Assembly: GCF_020510445.1 (NCBI RefSeq)
Contig: NZ_JAHBAG010000001.1
Location: 3,634,501-3,698,500, forward strand
Direction: 5' to 3'
DNA: 64,000 bases
Origin: Hydrogenophaga taeniospiralis
GTDB lineage: Bacteria; Pseudomonadota; Gammaproteobacteria; Burkholderiales; Burkholderiaceae_C
The stretch's first letter is position 1. Each line of letters opens with the position of its first letter. Shown here one piece after another: positions 1-8,041 of this stretch. The translations under genes and the position numbers were made by a program. The notes below the pieces were generated by a model. The model did no database searches. It was not told the origin of the DNA and was given only the letters and a program-made list of their open reading frames with translations.

Positions 1-1162
1 CGCGCGATTGGACCTCGGGCCAGAGGTAACTCGCATCCAGATCATTGAAGTTTCGGCAACCGATCTGCGCCATCACCATGTCCACCTCGTTGCGCACGAT
101 CTGAAGCACGCGGGCCACGCCGGCCTGCGCGCCGGCGGCCACACCGTACAGCGTCGGCCGACCGAAGATCACGGAGTGCGCGCCCAGGCAACGCGCCATC
201 ACCACGTCCGAGCCTCGGCGCACGCCGCTGTCGAGGATGAGGGTCACCCGCTCCCCCACCGCGTGCCGGATCAGAGGCAGCACCTCCAGCGGCGAAGGTG
301 CGGCGTCAAGCTGGCGCCCGCCGTGGTTGGACACCACCAGTCCGTTGACGCCCAGGCCAACCGCCTCGCGTGCGTCGTCTGGATGCATCAGGCCCTTGAT
401 CACCAGCGTCCCCTTCCACGCGTCGCGGATGCGGCGGATGTGTTCCCAGTTCACCATCGGCGCCGGTGTCAAGGTGCCGTACATGTCGGCCACCTGGCTC
501 GCGCTGGCACCTTCGGTGGCATAAGGCATCCAGTTGCGCATCATCGGAATGCCCCCGGTGCGCAGGTAACGCAGCACCCAGGCCGGGTGGCCCATGGCAT
601 TGAGCACCACCGCCGGCGTCATGCGCAGGGGCCTTGAAAAACCGTTGCGTCGGTTGCGCTCCCGGTTGGAGTTCACCGGCACGTCCACCGAGATCACCAA
701 CACACCCACCTGCGACCGGATGGCCCGCTGCACCAGGTCTTCGTTGATCTGCTCGTTGCTCGTGCAGTACATCTGAAACCAGACGTGCTCGGGCGCCACC
801 CGCATACCGTCTTCGAGCGAAGCGTTGGCGGCGCTGGACAACAGGAAGGGCACGTTGGCATCGCGCGCGGCGGCGGCCAGCATCAGATCGGCGTCGGGCC
901 GCCACAGACCGGCCAGGCCCGTGGGCGAGATGCCCATGGGGCTGTTGTAGCGGCGACCGAACAGCTCGACCGACTGGTCGCGCTGGCTCACGTCGCGCAA
1001 ATAGCGCGGCAACAGCCGGTATTGCCCGAAAGCCTCGCGGTTGCGCTGCAGGCAGCGCTCGTCGTCGGCGCCGCCATCTATGAAGTCGAAGGCGATGCGC
1101 GGCAACTTGCGCCGGGCCAGCAGGCGCATGTCTTCGAGGTTGACAGCAGATTGGATGTTCAT
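1..1162 (-). CDS. FMN-dependent alpha-hydroxyacid dehydrogenase (3' end cut by window edge)
   Basis: The frame opens with ATG at 1162 and stays open to base 1, giving about 387 residues, close to the usual family length of 380-400, so only the extreme C-terminus is missing. Visible motifs are ISPTGLAG (flavin contact) in the N-terminal half and SNHGGRQLD near the C-terminus, whose His is the catalytic base in the lactate dehydrogenase/glycolate oxidase family. The expected role is oxidation of an L-2-hydroxyacid to the 2-oxoacid with FMN. Substrate is not readable; lactate and mandelate dehydrogenases are the nearest named relatives. It lies 150 bases downstream of an iclR gene but has its own candidate operator at 1236-1251. 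Confidence 0.9.
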   Translation of the reverse strand, partial: MNIQSAVNLEDMRLLARRKLPRIAFDFIDGGADDERCLQRNREAFGQYRLLPRYLRDVSQRDQSVELFGRRYNSPMGISPTGLAGLWRPDADLMLAAAARDANVPFLLSSAANASLEDGMRVAPEHVWFQMYCTSNEQINEDLVQRAIRSQVGVLVISVDVPVNSNRERNRRNGFSRPLRMTPAVVLNAMGHPAWVLRYLRTGGIPMMRNWMPYATEGASASQVADMYGTLTPAPMVNWEHIRRIRDAWKGTLVIKGLMHPDDAREAVGLGVNGLVVSNHGGRQLDAAPSPLEVLPLIRHAVGERVTLILDSGVRRGSDVVMARCLGAHSVIFGRPTLYGVAAGAQAGVARVLQIVRNEVDMVMAQIGCRNFNDLDASYLWPEVQSR

Positions 1163-1235
1163 GGCGCGGCGTTTTGTCTCTCTGCCGCCACCATAAGCGC
1201 GCACCTCGCTGGCGCGAAGTGCCCGCGCGTCGGTC

Positions 1236-1251
1236 GTTTCACATATTGAAC
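1236..1251. promoter_or_regulatory. Candidate IclR operator upstream of the hydroxyacid dehydrogenase
   Basis: The sequence GTTTCACATATTGAAC is an imperfect inverted repeat (GTTTCA...TTGAAC) ending 74 bases upstream of the dehydrogenase ATG. The same 18 bases including the next TT recur at 6116-6133 upstream of the TRAP operon. An exact repeat placed in front of two transcription units, with an iclR gene between them, suggests a shared regulator site. This is inference from position and symmetry. Confidence 0.55.
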
Positions 1252-1311
1252 TTGTGCTCGGCCCGGTGGCGCAGGTGCGGCCCGGACACTGCGCGCACGC
1301 GCGCCGCCGCT

Positions 1312-2124
1312 TCAGAGGTTGAAGGTCGCGGCCTCGGTCGATAGCTTGCCCGCAACGGCCTGCAATTCGTCGCGCAACAAGGCCAGGCGGTCTTCGCCAT
1401 ACAGCTCGGCCGTACCCATCAGGCACAGCGCGGCGAAGGCTTCACCGCGACCGTCGCGCACCGGCACCGAAAACGCGTGCAGGCCCGGCACCACGTCACC
1501 GAGATTGACACCAAATCCGTGACGGTCCGATCGCTCGCGCATTTTCTGCAGCGCTTCCAGCCGCCCGGCACCACGGCGCGCGACCTCCTGGGCGACGTTG
1601 TCCAGCAGCACCTCGCGCACCTCACGCTCGGGCAATGTCTGCAGGATCGCGACACCGCCCACCGACGTGAACAGGGGCCGGCGGGTGCCCGGGTGCACCA
1701 TCAGGCCCGAAAGCGGCAAGCTGCCCGCACGCACGCTGCAGACGTATTCGTTCCCACTGCGCAGCAACAACAAGGAAATGCCCGCCATGCGCCGGGCAAA
1801 CGCCTGCACCGCCACCTCGGCCTTGAGATGAAACTGGGTGCGCTCGGGCAGCGCCAGACCCAGTTCGTACATCAAGGGGCCCGGCAAGTAGTGCCGATCG
1901 CTGGCGCGCTGCTCGACCAGGCGCTCGTCCACCATGCAGGCCAGCATGCGGTGCACCGTGGCCTTGTCCTGGTGGCATGCGGCGGCAAGGTCGGAGAGGC
2001 GCCAACCGAACTCCGGCCGCGCGGCGATCATGCGCATGAGCTTGATGCCCCGTCCCAGGCTCTGTGTACCGGCGCGATCGGAGCCGGAGGCCGGTTGCTC
2101 CAGCGCAAGAAGTGCAAGGTTCAT
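1312..2124 (-). CDS. IclR-family transcriptional regulator
   Basis: 270 residues, normal for IclR. An N-terminal winged helix-turn-helix (about residues 20-85, with WRLSDLAAACHQDKATVHRM as the helix-turn-helix core) precedes the effector-binding domain. The effector domain carries typical pieces such as PLFTSVGGVAIL and a late VNLGDVVPGLHAFSVPV. IclR proteins usually sense a small carboxylate and control an adjacent catabolic operon. The gene lies 75 bases downstream of the SMP-30-like gene and upstream of the FMN dehydrogenase. Its likely targets are the paired operators at 1236 and 6116-6172. The effector is unknown. Confidence 0.93.
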   Translation of the reverse strand: MNLALLALEQPASGSDRAGTQSLGRGIKLMRMIAARPEFGWRLSDLAAACHQDKATVHRMLACMVDERLVEQRASDRHYLPGPLMYELGLALPERTQFHLKAEVAVQAFARRMAGISLLLLRSGNEYVCSVRAGSLPLSGLMVHPGTRRPLFTSVGGVAILQTLPEREVREVLLDNVAQEVARRGAGRLEALQKMRERSDRHGFGVNLGDVVPGLHAFSVPVRDGRGEAFAALCLMGTAELYGEDRLALLRDELQAVAGKLSTEAATFNL

Positions 2125-2199
2125 GGTGCTGGCATTGTCTTACCGGCGCCTACCGAGCGCCATACAGGTTTGCACCAAGGCCGCGCGGTGTTCGCTGCG

Positions 2200-3120
2200 T
2201 CAGCGCACCACGTGCGAGTGCATCGGCCGTCCGGCCACCGGCACGCGTGTGGTGAACACGCAGCCGCTACGCGACTCCAGCATGTACAGCGTGCGGCCGT
2301 CGCTGCCGCCATAGGCGCAATTGGTGGTGTAGATCCCCTCGGGCGAGTCGATGCGGTACAGCGGCTCGCCACGCGGGCTGAACAGCCACACCGCACCGAA
2401 CCCGACGTGGCACACGGCCAGGCCTCCTTGTTCGTCCAGCGCGATGCCGTCCGGCCCACCACCGCCAGACATCTGGATGTACACACCGACCTTGGTGGCG
2501 GTGCCGTCGGCCATCAGCGGCACGCGCCAGATGGCGTTGTCGCGCGTGGCGGCCAGGTAGATCGCGGTCTCGTCCAGGTTCAACACCAGTCCGTTGGGAC
2601 TGGGTATGCCCTGCAACACCACGTCGAGCTGCCCCGACGGGCGCAGGCGGAACAGTCGGCCGCTCGGGTCGTTCAGGCCGGTCTGTCCCTGGTCGGTGAA
2701 GTAGAGATCGCCGTTGGAGGCAAAGAACAGATCGTTGCAGCCCTTGAACCGTTCCAGCCGGGCTCGCTCAAGGTGGGGTTCGACACGGCCGGTGCGGGGG
2801 TCGAGCACCATGATGCCGTGGCGGTAGTCGGCAATGAATGCGCGACCGTCGGGGTGGAACTTCAGGCCATTGGGTTCGCCGTCGTACTCCGCCGCCAGTT
2901 CGACGCCGCCTTGTGGATCGATGCGGAAGATGCGCCCCCAGGGAATGTCCACGACCCACAGGTTGCCGTCCCGGTCGAACGAAGGGCCTTCCAGAAACAC
3001 CGGCGCTGCAGCGCCGTGCAGCTGGGTGCGGGCCCATTCGCTTTCACGGGAGTGGAAGCGGAAGCGCTCGGGGATGCGGGTGAAAACCTCGGCCTTCAGT
3101 CTTTCGGGGGGAGCAAACAT
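2200..3120 (-). CDS. SMP-30/gluconolactonase family protein
   Basis: 306 residues forming a six-bladed beta-propeller of the SMP-30/gluconolactonase/luciferin-regenerating family. Conserved metal-site contexts are visible: FLEGPSFDRDGNLW (Glu), KGCNDLFF (Asn), PSPNGLVL (Asn) and GGPDGIALDEQGG (Asp). Members hydrolyse sugar or hydroxyacid lactones using a divalent metal. It sits 22 bases behind dctM and is probably the last gene of the dctP-Q-M operon, so a lactone form of the transported acid is a plausible substrate. No signal peptide is seen, so it should be cytoplasmic. The exact lactone cannot be deduced. Confidence 0.88.
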   Translation of the reverse strand: MFAPPERLKAEVFTRIPERFRFHSRESEWARTQLHGAAAPVFLEGPSFDRDGNLWVVDIPWGRIFRIDPQGGVELAAEYDGEPNGLKFHPDGRAFIADYRHGIMVLDPRTGRVEPHLERARLERFKGCNDLFFASNGDLYFTDQGQTGLNDPSGRLFRLRPSGQLDVVLQGIPSPNGLVLNLDETAIYLAATRDNAIWRVPLMADGTATKVGVYIQMSGGGGPDGIALDEQGGLAVCHVGFGAVWLFSPRGEPLYRIDSPEGIYTTNCAYGGSDGRTLYMLESRSGCVFTTRVPVAGRPMHSHVVR

Positions 3121-3142
3121 GGGATGCCTTCCGGGTGTGTCG

Positions 3143-4447
3143 TCAGCCGCCAGAAACCTGGCTGGGCAGCCAGAGCGCCAGCTCAGGCCAGGCCACCAGC
3201 ATCAGCAACAAGAGGAACATCAGCAGGTGAAACGGTACCGTGCCCATCACCACGTCGGACAGGTTCCCGCATGAGATGCTCTGGATCACAAACAGGTTGA
3301 TGCCAATCGGCGGTGTGATCTGGCCCATCTCGATGAACAGCACCACGATGATGCCGAACCAGACCGGATCAATTCCATAGTTGTGCAGCAGCGGGTAGAG
3401 CAGCGGAACGGTGATGACAATCATGCCCAGGCTCTCGACCAGCGCCCCCAGAACCGTGAACAGGATCAACAGCGCCACGAAGAACTCAAACTTGTTAAGT
3501 TTCATTCCGATGATGAAACTGGTGACCTCTTCACCCACGCCCGCATAGCTCATGGCGTAAGAAAAGATGAAAGCTGCATAGGTGATGAACAGGATGTTGC
3601 TCACCGCCAGGGTCGAGCGCTTCAGGCACGCCTTGAACTCGTGCCATGGCAGTTCGCCAAACAGCTTCGCAATCAGCAAGGCAAAGATGCAACCCGCCGC
3701 AGCGGCCTCGGTCGGGGTGGCAATGCCGGTGTAGATGGCACCCATGATGCCGACGATCAGCAACATGAAAGGCACAACATCGATCAGCGCACGCAGCACG
3801 ACCTGCCGAGACAGCGCACCCTCCTCACGCGGGGCGATACCAGGGCGCAGCACAGCTGCCACGGCGATGTACGCCATGAACAACAAGGTCAGCACGATGC
3901 CCGGCACGATGCCTGCCATGAACAGCTTGGCGACCGAGGTTTCGGTGAAGGTGGCGTACACGATCATCGCGATCGATGGCGGGATCAGGATGCCCAGCGT
4001 GCCACCGGCCGCGAGAGAACCAGTCGACAGACGGGCGTCGTAGCCACGCGCATGTAACTGCGGCAACGCCACTTTGCCGATGGCCGCCGCCGTGGCGATG
4101 CTCGATCCGCTGACCGCTGCAAAAACGGCACACCCCGCCACATTGGTCTGCAACAGACCGCCCGGCACCTTGCGCACCAATTGCGACAGTCCGCCGTACA
4201 CCCGCAGGCCCAGGCCACTGCCTTGCAGAATTTCTGCCATCAGCACAAACAGCGGAATCGAGGTCAGTGTGTAGGCGTCCATGCTGCCCCAGCTGGTCAG
4301 GCCCAGGCCCCGCAAGGCGCCGATGCCGCCCTGCAGGTAGAGATAAACCAGGCCTGGCAGCAAGATGGCGAACGGCACCGCCATGCCCACCCCCAGCAGG
4401 CCGATGAACAACACGAAGATGAAAACAATCTGGTATTCGCCAAACAT
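3143..4447 (-). CDS. dctM: TRAP transporter large permease (DctM type), set 1
   Basis: 434 residues, highly hydrophobic, with about 12 membrane segments, which is the standard DctM size. Motifs include SGSSIATAAAIGKVALPQL and the GTLGILIPPSIAMIVYA region typical of the family. DctM forms the ion-coupled channel that moves a carboxylate delivered by DctP. I chose ATG 4447 because it overlaps the dctQ stop as ATGA and gives the standard N-terminus; the frame is open further upstream but only inside dctQ. It is encoded with dctQ and dctP of set 1. Confidence 0.93.
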   Translation of the reverse strand: MFGEYQIVFIFVLFIGLLGVGMAVPFAILLPGLVYLYLQGGIGALRGLGLTSWGSMDAYTLTSIPLFVLMAEILQGSGLGLRVYGGLSQLVRKVPGGLLQTNVAGCAVFAAVSGSSIATAAAIGKVALPQLHARGYDARLSTGSLAAGGTLGILIPPSIAMIVYATFTETSVAKLFMAGIVPGIVLTLLFMAYIAVAAVLRPGIAPREEGALSRQVVLRALIDVVPFMLLIVGIMGAIYTGIATPTEAAAAGCIFALLIAKLFGELPWHEFKACLKRSTLAVSNILFITYAAFIFSYAMSYAGVGEEVTSFIIGMKLNKFEFFVALLILFTVLGALVESLGMIVITVPLLYPLLHNYGIDPVWFGIIVVLFIEMGQITPPIGINLFVIQSISCGNLSDVVMGTVPFHLLMFLLLLMLVAWPELALWLPSQVSGG

Positions 4448-5013
4448 CACACGCCCTTGTTGCCGGAGACCGCGCGCAGGCGCCTCCAGTCTGCTGCCAC
4501 GGTGCGCAGCAGCGCCCAGGTGAGCACCAGCGCACCGACCGGCATCGCCAGGCGCGGCACCCACAGCGGCGTCATCAGGCTGGTGGCCGCCACGTCTTCC
4601 GATTTCCAGGTGATCCATTCGAAACGCGCGAACTCGCCGAACAGCACCAGGGCAACCACTAGGGCCGCCAGATCGAAACCCAGCCGGAGCCGGGCGCGCC
4701 CGGCCGGCGACAGCCGGTTCTCGACAAAGTGCACCCGGTGGTAGGCGTGCATCAACTGCCCCGATCCCAGCGAGAGAAAGGCGATGGCCACCAGGGCGTA
4801 GCCACCGACCTCGTTGCTGAACTGGATAGACCAGCCGAACGCGCTACGAACCAGCATCTCGGCACCCATCATCACCACCAGACCGACCACGATCCACTGG
4901 CTGATCCAGCGGCACACGGTGGCCGCAAGGCCTTCATCCGGGCTGAAGGCGTCTGCGTCGGCGCTGTCAAAGTCCAGGTTTTCGAAGGCCTCGACACGGG
5001 AGGGGGCCCCCAT
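4447..5013 (-). CDS. dctQ: TRAP transporter small permease (DctQ type), set 1
   Basis: 188 residues with four predicted membrane segments. A hydrophilic N-terminal stretch of about 30 residues precedes the first segment, starting near WISQWIVVGLVVMMG. SIQFSNEVGGYALVAIAFLS matches the DctQ core. The start ATG at 5013 lies 1 base after the dctP stop. The frame continues upstream into dctP, but those residues do not look like DctQ. The stop overlaps the dctM start. DctQ pairs with DctM in the inner membrane. Confidence 0.9.
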   Translation of the reverse strand: MGAPSRVEAFENLDFDSADADAFSPDEGLAATVCRWISQWIVVGLVVMMGAEMLVRSAFGWSIQFSNEVGGYALVAIAFLSLGSGQLMHAYHRVHFVENRLSPAGRARLRLGFDLAALVVALVLFGEFARFEWITWKSEDVAATSLMTPLWVPRLAMPVGALVLTWALLRTVAADWRRLRAVSGNKGV

Positions 5014-5014
5014 T

Positions 5015-6013
5015 TCAGCGGCCCACGGCGGTGCGCACCTTCTGCAAGGCCTCGGCGGCCGCCGGACGCTTCTCGCCCCACTCTTTCCAGTACGGTGCGA
5101 TGCGGCGCTCGGCATCGGCCAGTTCGGCCTTGCTGGGTTCGGTGATGACCATGCCTCCCTCAGCCAACTTCTTGGTGAGATCCTGGTCCTCGGCGGCCAT
5201 GGCCGCAGAGATCTTGGCCGTGTGTTCGGTCACCAGGGCTTGCACTTTGGTGCGTGTATCGGGCGAGAGTTTGTCCCAGGCATCCTTGTTCACCAGGATC
5301 AGCGAATCCACGAAGCTCACGTTGAGGCGGTAGCTGTACTTCAGCAGGTCGCGCCAGACGTAGCCGTAGCCCGAGCTGGCGGTCAACGCGCCATCAATGA
5401 CGCCGCGGTCAATGCCCGCAGCCACCTCAGAGGTGCCCAGAGTCACGGGAATGCCCCCCAACACCTTGATGAACTCGGCCTGCTCGGGCGAGATCACGCG
5501 GATCTTCTGCCCGGCAATGTCGGCCAGCGAGGTGAGCTTCTTCTTCGACCACATCACGTTCTCAGGAAAGATGTAGCGTCCGAGCAGCACGATGTTGCGT
5601 TTGTTGAACTCCGCCCGCAGGTAGGTGGACTCGATGTCCCAGGCCTTTTCGAATTCACTGCGCGCCGGCAGAAACATGGGCAGCCGCACGATGCCACCCA
5701 CGGGCACACTGCCGACAAAAAATGCGTCATCGCCCATCTGCACCACATTGTCGCCCACAGCCTGCGTGATGTTGGTCGCGGCGATGGGCAAGGTGCCCCC
5801 CAGGTTCAGGCGGACGGCGAGCTGGCCCTGCGTTTCCTTCTGGACCGCCTCCAGCATGGCATTGAGCCCCTTCACCGAGGTGACCGTGGCCACGGCGTTG
5901 TAGGTGTACGCGCGCCAGTTGTCGGCGGCGGCTACAGGTCCTGCTGCCATCAGTGCCGTCGCCAGCAAGCAGGCGGCGCTGACGCGCCGGGTGATTCGTG
6001 TGCTCAATGCCAT
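5015..6013 (-). CDS. dctP: TRAP transporter periplasmic solute-binding protein (DctP type), set 1
   Basis: 332 residues beginning with a Sec signal peptide (positively charged start, hydrophobic core, AVAAAD-like cleavage region near residue 30). The segment AGQKIRVISPE contains the conserved Arg that pairs with the ligand carboxylate in TRAP binding proteins. It captures an organic acid in the periplasm for DctQM. As the first gene of its operon it follows a 230-base region holding two palindromic candidate operators. The substrate cannot be read; the neighbouring hydroxyacid dehydrogenase and lactonase suggest a hydroxy or aldonic acid. Confidence 0.92.
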   Translation of the reverse strand: MALSTRITRRVSAACLLATALMAAGPVAAADNWRAYTYNAVATVTSVKGLNAMLEAVQKETQGQLAVRLNLGGTLPIAATNITQAVGDNVVQMGDDAFFVGSVPVGGIVRLPMFLPARSEFEKAWDIESTYLRAEFNKRNIVLLGRYIFPENVMWSKKKLTSLADIAGQKIRVISPEQAEFIKVLGGIPVTLGTSEVAAGIDRGVIDGALTASSGYGYVWRDLLKYSYRLNVSFVDSLILVNKDAWDKLSPDTRTKVQALVTEHTAKISAAMAAEDQDLTKKLAEGGMVITEPSKAELADAERRIAPYWKEWGEKRPAAAEALQKVRTAVGR

Positions 6014-6115
6014 GTCTGTCTCCTGGTTGGTAATTCCCCCCCCGGTGCAAGCCGAGGACAGGTGGCGCTACGTTAGCCCCACGTCACCCGCACAGGGATG
6101 CCCACGCCCATTTCA

Positions 6116-6172
6116 GTTTCACATATTGAACTTTTCAGAAGCTGTGCCTGCATAGTTTCAACCGTTGAAAAC
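6116..6172. promoter_or_regulatory. Two palindromic candidate operators upstream of the TRAP set 1 operon
   Basis: At 6116-6131 is GTTTCACATATTGAAC, identical to the sequence at 1236-1251. At 6155-6172 is GTTTCAACCGTTGAAAAC, a near-perfect inverted repeat with the same GTTTCA half-site. They lie 103-159 bases upstream of the dctP ATG and also between dctP and the divergent small ORF at 6247. Binding by the local IclR protein is inferred. Confidence 0.6.
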
Positions 6173-6246
6173 TTCGGTCTGCGCCAGCGCCTGGGCGGCA
6201 CGCGCTGGGACAAACTGGCACCTGTTCCGAGAGCTTACCAACGACC

Positions 6247-6558
6247 ATGAAACGAGACGCCGTCCGATCCCTCAAACGCGATCTGCGCAAGGGCTTGCAC
6301 TCGGGTGCGAGCGATGCTGCTCGCACCCGCACCCAGGAGTCCGCACTAATGCTGCTGACCCGCAGCATCGCCTTCGGCCATGGCCGGCTGGCCTTGCTGC
6401 GGCTGGATCTGGCGGTGGCGGCGGGCGCGCTGGTGGCACACGAACAATGGGCGTATTGCTCGCGCGTCGCATTGGCCAGCCAGGACATCAAGCTTCAGGA
6501 TCTGTACCGGTTGGCGGCCGTGAGGGCCTCGCAACAACGACACCTGCCCACGGCATGA
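6247..6558 (+). CDS. Small hypothetical protein
   Basis: A 103-residue frame, divergent from dctP and convergent with the FAD oxidase gene. The start MKRDAVRSLKRDLRKGLHSG is basic, followed by a helical Ala/Leu-rich middle; no membrane segment or recognised domain is seen. The coding-strand composition looks plausible and no other gene occupies the space, but the ribosome site upstream of ATG 6247 is weak. The function is unknown, and it may not be a real gene. If expressed, it would share the operator region at 6116-6172. Confidence 0.4.
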   Translation: MKRDAVRSLKRDLRKGLHSGASDAARTRTQESALMLLTRSIAFGHGRLALLRLDLAVAAGALVAHEQWAYCSRVALASQDIKLQDLYRLAAVRASQQRHLPTA

Positions 6559-6600
6559 GGGCGTTTCGCCAGACTTGCCGTCCTACCCCGACGGCGGTCG

Positions 6601-8016
6601 TCATTGGGGCGAGATCACCTTGCCCGGATTCATCAGGCCCAGCGGATCGAGCGCCTGCTTGACCGCCTGCATGAGCGCGAGTTCAAGCTCACTTTTGTAG
6701 CGGGCATTTTCGTCGCGGCGCAGTTGCCCCAGGCCGTGTTCTGCGCTGATCGAGCCTTGAAAGGCGACGACCTGGTCGTGGACCAGCCGGTTGATTTCGG
6801 GCTGCCGCTCGGCAAACGCCGCCGCATTACTGCCCGGCGGCGCGAGCACGTTGAAGTGCAGGTTGCCGTCCCCCAGGTGCCCGAACCAGGCGACCCGGGC
6901 GCCCGGCGCGGCGCGGGCCACCAAAACCTCGGCGTCGCCCACGAACGCGGCTACGTGAGACGCCGGCAGTGAAATGTCGTGTTTGATGTGCGGCCCATCC
7001 AGCCCCTGTGCCTCCGAGATGTGTTCACGCAGCGCCCACAACTGCCGGGACTGAGACAGCGACTCGGCCACCACCCCGTCCACCACCGTGCCCACGTCCA
7101 TGGCAAGACCCAGCACCCGCTCCAGGGCATCCCGGGCACCGGCTTCGCCATGGTGATCCGACACCTCCAGCAGCACAGCAAGAGGATGATTCGTGGCGAA
7201 CGGCCAGCGCAGAGCGGGAAAGTGCCTCGCCAGCAAGGGCACGCAGGCGTTCGATATGACCTCGAACGCCGTGAGTGCCGGGCCCAGCTCCAGGCGCGCC
7301 TGGGTCAGCAGCGTCACCGCGTCGGTCAGCGACGGCAGCGCCATCATCGCGGTCAGCGTGGCCCTGGGCGGCGCGAACAGCTTGAGTGCCGCCGCCGTGA
7401 TCACGCCCAGCGAGCCTTCCGAACCAATGTAGAGCTGCTTCAGGTCGTAGCCAGTGTTGTCCTTGCGCAAGGCGCGCAAGCCATTCCAGACCTGTCCATC
7501 CGGCGTCACCACTTCGAGGCCCAGGGTCAGCTCGCGCATGTTGCCGTAGCGCAGCACCGCCGTTCCACCCGCGTTGGTGGCCAGGTTGCCACCCACCGTG
7601 CAGCTGCCCTGCGCGGCCAGCGACAGCGGAAACAGGCGCCCTGCCCCGCGCGCGGCATCCTGCAGCGCCTGCAGCGTCACCCCGGCCTCCACCACCACGG
7701 TGTCGTTGGCTGCGTCGATGTGGCGGATGCGGTTCAGGCGGCACAGGTTCAGCACGAGCTGCTGCCCGTAGGCGTCGGGCGTGGCACCACCCGACAGACC
7801 GGTGTTGCCACCCTGCGGCACCACGGCGACACCCCGGTCATGGGCCAGCGCCATCACGGCCGCCACCTCGGCGGTGCTACCGGGCCGCACCACCGCCCTG
7901 GCCCGTCCAAGGTACTTGCGGCGCCAGTCCGTGTTGTAGGCCGCCATATCGTCGGGCAGCGTCAGCACATGGGCGTCGCCCACCAGCGCGCGCAGCGCCG
8001 CTACCAGATCCGTCAT
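6601..8016 (-). CDS. FAD-linked 2-hydroxyacid oxidase (GlcD / D-lactate dehydrogenase type)
   Basis: 471 residues with the vanillyl-alcohol-oxidase fold. An N-terminal FAD domain (VVRPGSTAEVAAVMALAH, VPQGGNTGLSGGATP, GSEGSLGVITAA) is followed by a C-terminal cap with WFGHLGDGNLHFNVL and SISAEHGLGQLRR, the motifs for metal/substrate and catalytic His in GlcD, D-lactate and D-2-hydroxyglutarate dehydrogenases. It should oxidise a D-2-hydroxyacid. ATG 8016 is chosen because the first 20 residues of the longer frame lie in the gap to dctM and look non-coding. It follows dctM of set 2 by 25 bases and is probably the last gene of that operon. Confidence 0.9.
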   Translation of the reverse strand: MTDLVAALRALVGDAHVLTLPDDMAAYNTDWRRKYLGRARAVVRPGSTAEVAAVMALAHDRGVAVVPQGGNTGLSGGATPDAYGQQLVLNLCRLNRIRHIDAANDTVVVEAGVTLQALQDAARGAGRLFPLSLAAQGSCTVGGNLATNAGGTAVLRYGNMRELTLGLEVVTPDGQVWNGLRALRKDNTGYDLKQLYIGSEGSLGVITAAALKLFAPPRATLTAMMALPSLTDAVTLLTQARLELGPALTAFEVISNACVPLLARHFPALRWPFATNHPLAVLLEVSDHHGEAGARDALERVLGLAMDVGTVVDGVVAESLSQSRQLWALREHISEAQGLDGPHIKHDISLPASHVAAFVGDAEVLVARAAPGARVAWFGHLGDGNLHFNVLAPPGSNAAAFAERQPEINRLVHDQVVAFQGSISAEHGLGQLRRDENARYKSELELALMQAVKQALDPLGLMNPGKVISPQ

Positions 8017-8041
8017 ACTGTGTGTCCAGGCGAAGAGAGTG

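Noticed and set aside
1477..3300. A 607-codon plus-strand frame across the IclR and SMP-30 genes
   Set aside because: Shadow frame of two well-supported minus-strand genes; no motifs or ribosome site.
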